A stretch of 44,872 nt of DNA. It comes from an uncultured Pelagibacteraceae bacterium (GTDB lineage: Bacteria; Pseudomonadota; Alphaproteobacteria; Pelagibacterales; Pelagibacteraceae). The translations under genes were made by a program, and so were the position numbers. The stretch covers positions 1 through 44,872 of the forward strand of contig CACIYA010000002.1 of the NCBI GenBank assembly GCA_902590755.1, given 5' to 3'. Of the stretch, positions 41,945-44,872 are shown piece after piece; position 1 is the first letter of the stretch, and each line of letters starts with the position of its first letter. The notes under the pieces are model-generated. The model had not been told where the DNA came from and searched no databases. It saw only the letters and a list, made by a program, of their open reading frames with translations.

Positions 41945-42820
41945 TTATCTTTTAATGTTTGGCTTAATTGACTTCCCAAAAAACTTAAAAAATTCACTGT
42001 CTGGTGATAAAACTAGTGACGTTTCTCCACCTATTAAAGCTTTTTCATATGCTTGCATAGCTCTATAAAAAGCAAAAAATTGTGGATCTCGTCCGAAAGC
42101 ATTTGCAAAAATTTTATTTCTTTGACCGTCTCCCTCACCTTTCATTATCTCAGACTTTTTGTTTGCCTGAGCTAAAATTACAGTTACATCTTTGTCAGCT
42201 GTCGATCTTATCTTTTGTGCTATTTCAGCACCTTGGGCTCTGAATTCTTTTGCTTCCCTCTCTCGTTCAGTTTGCATTCTTTTATAAATAGCTTCACTGT
42301 TTGCTGGAGGTAGATCTGCTCTTTTAATCCTTACATCTACAATATTAATTCCAAAATTTTTAGCTTCTTCATTAACTTGTGATTGAATTATTTGCATTTG
42401 TCTTGCTCTATCCGTAGATAATAGAGTAGCTAATTCTTGAGTACCTAACACACCTCTTATTCTAGAATTTATAATCGTAGATAATCTTGATCTGGCAACT
42501 CTCTCATTTCCGACTGAAATATAAAATTTTAATGGATCTACAATTTTAAATCTTGCGAATGCGTCTACAATTAATCTTTTTTGATCTGCCGCAATTACTT
42601 CTTCCGGATCGTTATCCAAGTTTAGAATTCTTTTGTCTAAATAAACTACGTTCTGAATGAATGGTAATTTAAAGTTTAATCCTGCTTTTGTAACAATTTT
42701 CTTAGGGTCACCAAATTGAAGGACAATTGCTTGACTAATTTCTTGCACGATAAACAAAGATTGAAAAATTATTACTCCAACTAATATTATTGCAGGGACT
42801 ATAAATTTAACTGCTTTCAT
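41945..42820 (-). CDS. hflC: Protease modulator HflC
   Basis: SPFH/band 7 protein; VDAFARFKIVDPLKFYISVGNE; RMQTEREREAKEFRAQGAE. Confidence 0.95.
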   Translation of the reverse strand: MKAVKFIVPAIILVGVIIFQSLFIVQEISQAIVLQFGDPKKIVTKAGLNFKLPFIQNVVYLDKRILNLDNDPEEVIAADQKRLIVDAFARFKIVDPLKFYISVGNERVARSRLSTIINSRIRGVLGTQELATLLSTDRARQMQIIQSQVNEEAKNFGINIVDVRIKRADLPPANSEAIYKRMQTEREREAKEFRAQGAEIAQKIRSTADKDVTVILAQANKKSEIMKGEGDGQRNKIFANAFGRDPQFFAFYRAMQAYEKALIGGETSLVLSPDSEFFKFFGKSIKPNIKR

Positions 42821-43935
42821 TAATTATTACTTCCTTTTTTTAATTCTGGTAATGGTAAGTATGGAACGACACCTGAACCAGACTCTTTATCAATAATTAC
42901 TTTATCGATATCGGCTAGAACTTTTTCCATTGTCTCAAGATACATTCTTTCCTGTGTGACTTGTTTGGCATTTTTGTACTCATTATAAATTGCTAAAAAC
43001 CTGCTTGCTTCACCCTCAGCTTTTGCTACAACCTCTTTTTTATAAGCCTCGGCTTGTTGTAAAACTTGTTCAGCTTCACCTCGTGCTCTTGGTATTACGT
43101 CGTTGGCGTATGCCTCCGCCTCATTCTTTGATCTTTCTCTATCTGCTCTTGCAGCTTGCACATCTCTAAAAGCATCTATAACTTGTTCAGGTGGGTCAGC
43201 TTGTTGTGTTTGAACTTGAGTTAATTGAATTCCTGATCCATATTCATCTAAAATTAGCTGTGCTATCTCCTGAACTTCTACCTCAATTTTAGACCTTCCT
43301 TCAGTCAAGATATTTTGAATTTTGTTTTTTGCTATAACTTCTCTCATAGCCGTTTCTGATGCAGCTTTAACTGTTTCAACAGGACTTTGTATGTTGAATA
43401 AAAACTTTTGCGCATCTTTTATAACCCAAAATACTGAATAGTTAATGTCTACAATATTCTCGTCCCCAGTTAACATTAAGCTTTCCTCTGGAACATTTCC
43501 GACTCCAGATGATCTACCGCTGTCACTTGCAGGTCTAAAACCGACGTCAACTCTATTTACTTTTGTAACTTTTGGAGTAAGCACTCTCTCAAAAGGTGTT
43601 GGAAAGTGATAATGTAATCCTGGTTGAGTTGTATTTACGTATTTTCCAAATCTTAAAACAACTCCTTGCTCATCGGGTAACACTCTGTAAAGGCCACTTG
43701 CTATATAAAGCAGTGCAACTATTATCAAACCAATTACTATAGGTCTTGAGCCTCCGGATTTACCGCCAGAAAATTTATTAATTGTTTTTTGGAAATTTTT
43801 AATTATATCGTCAATGCTAGGCGGATCTTGTCTACTGCCTGATCCATTGCCACCTGGAGAGCCTCTACCTCTATCGCCCCCTGGGGGTGATCCCCAAGGT
43901 GATTGATTTTTTAAAATCTTGTCTTTAAAACTCAT
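42820..43935 (-). CDS. hflK: FtsH protease activity modulator HflK
   Basis: Gly-rich N-terminus with PWGSPPGGDRGRGSPGG; VLPDEQGVVLRFGKYVNTTQPGLHYHFPTPFE. Confidence 0.95.
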   Translation of the reverse strand: MSFKDKILKNQSPWGSPPGGDRGRGSPGGNGSGSRQDPPSIDDIIKNFQKTINKFSGGKSGGSRPIVIGLIIVALLYIASGLYRVLPDEQGVVLRFGKYVNTTQPGLHYHFPTPFERVLTPKVTKVNRVDVGFRPASDSGRSSGVGNVPEESLMLTGDENIVDINYSVFWVIKDAQKFLFNIQSPVETVKAASETAMREVIAKNKIQNILTEGRSKIEVEVQEIAQLILDEYGSGIQLTQVQTQQADPPEQVIDAFRDVQAARADRERSKNEAEAYANDVIPRARGEAEQVLQQAEAYKKEVVAKAEGEASRFLAIYNEYKNAKQVTQERMYLETMEKVLADIDKVIIDKESGSGVVPYLPLPELKKGSNN

Positions 43936-44018
43936 GACACTTTATATAGTGACTTTTCTCCCAAAAACAAGTTAAGAAGGAGCGCTATAATGTCTAAAAC
44001 GATTAATAAAATTGAAAG

Positions 44019-44813
44019 ATGAGCCAAAAACCACCTCCAAAACAATTTATCAAAAATCCTATTAATGGAACAAAATATACTCTCCTTGTTTCAAGTGCAA
44101 AAGGAGGGGTTGGCAAATCTACTATTGCAGTTAATCTTGCATTTGCTCTTCAAAAATTAGGTTTCAAAATTGGGATACTTGATGCTGATGTCTATGGCCC
44201 TTCCTTACCTAAATTGTTGAATTTAAAAGATAAGCCAAAAAGCGAAGATAATAAATCAATAATTCCATTAGAAAAATTTGAAGCTCAATGTATGTCTATG
44301 GGCTTACTAATTGATGAACAAACACCAATGATGTGGAGAGGCCCAATGGTTATAAGTGCAATTAAAACAATGACACAAAAAGTTCTTTGGAAAGATAGAG
44401 ATTTTATAATAATAGATATGCCTCCCGGGACTGGAGATACTCAATTAACTTTTGTTCAAGAAGTAAAAATTGATGGAGCTATAATAGTTTCTACTCCTCA
44501 AGATCTTGCTTTGTTAGATGTGAAACGAGGAATTCAAATGTACGAGAAAACTGGTGTAAAAATATTAGGTCTTATTGATAATATGAGTTTTTTTATAGGC
44601 GATGATGGTAAAGAATATAAAATTTTTGGAGAAGGTGGTGTTGAAAAAACTGCTAAAGAATTTAACAAAGAATTTTTAGGTAAATTACCTTTAAATGAAG
44701 ATTTAAGATCTTCTGCTGACAATGGTGTACCTTTAACTTATTCAAAACCAGATCATGAAATTTCAAAATTATTTATAAATATTGCTGAAAATATTAAACA
44801 ATCTTTTCAGTAA
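44019..44813 (+). CDS. apbC: Mrp/ApbC/NBP35 family Fe-S carrier P-loop ATPase
   Basis: SSAKGGVGKSTIAVNLAFALQKLG; DADVYGPSLPKLL; IIDMPPGTGDTQLTF. Confidence 0.93.
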   Translation: MSQKPPPKQFIKNPINGTKYTLLVSSAKGGVGKSTIAVNLAFALQKLGFKIGILDADVYGPSLPKLLNLKDKPKSEDNKSIIPLEKFEAQCMSMGLLIDEQTPMMWRGPMVISAIKTMTQKVLWKDRDFIIIDMPPGTGDTQLTFVQEVKIDGAIIVSTPQDLALLDVKRGIQMYEKTGVKILGLIDNMSFFIGDDGKEYKIFGEGGVEKTAKEFNKEFLGKLPLNEDLRSSADNGVPLTYSKPDHEISKLFINIAENIKQSFQ

Positions 44814-44872
44814 AACCAAAAGAATTCATTAATTCATTCCATTCTCGTTTTGATAAGCCTGAACTTTCATGA
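44794..44872 (-). CDS. Possible C-terminal fragment of a convergent gene of unknown function (partial)
   Basis: Minus-strand open frame ending ...HESSGLSKREWNELMNSFGFTEKIV* at 44794; overlaps the end of apbC by 20 nt; runs off the window. Confidence 0.35.
   Translation of the reverse strand, partial: HESSGLSKREWNELMNSFGFTEKIV

Overview
The window looks like a compact, AT-rich, streamlined alphaproteobacterial chromosome, most like the SAR11/Pelagibacter group. This assignment rests on gene content, base composition, tiny or overlapping intergenic gaps and a SAM-II/SAM-V leader; no database search was run. From left to right it holds: the end of a liv ABC permease pair, a ProC-like gene, AbrB-like and DoxX-like genes, and an outer-membrane barrel protein. 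Next is a long minus-strand block (about 5.3-15.1 kb) reading livKHMGF, azlCD, an 18-codon micro-ORF, a CsiD/GlaH-type glutarate hydroxylase, tctC, tctB, tctA. A thiol/sulfur region (15.8-24.7 kb) follows with TIGR03643, grxC, two msrB, ccdA, rbsK, cysE, gshA, gshB and metY. The remainder is a D-amino-acid/2-hydroxyacid cluster, the bactofilin/rodA/mrdA/mreDCB cell-shape cluster, leuA-ilvC-ilvH-ilvB, miaA, degP-DUF2065-hflC-hflK and an Mrp/ApbC ATPase. The most interesting locus is the roughly 300-bp leader of metY (23143-23445). It contains a strong promoter, a SAM-II aptamer starting at the predicted transcription start, a 9-bp antiterminator/terminator switch and a SAM-V-like aptamer. Downstream of these, which follow a known tandem arrangement, sits a 1-2-3 mutually exclusive RNA pairing module with two overlapping short ORFs (17 and 15 codons) leading into the metY start. 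I do not recognise that last module as described. No CRISPR, rRNA, complete tRNA, transposon or prophage was seen.
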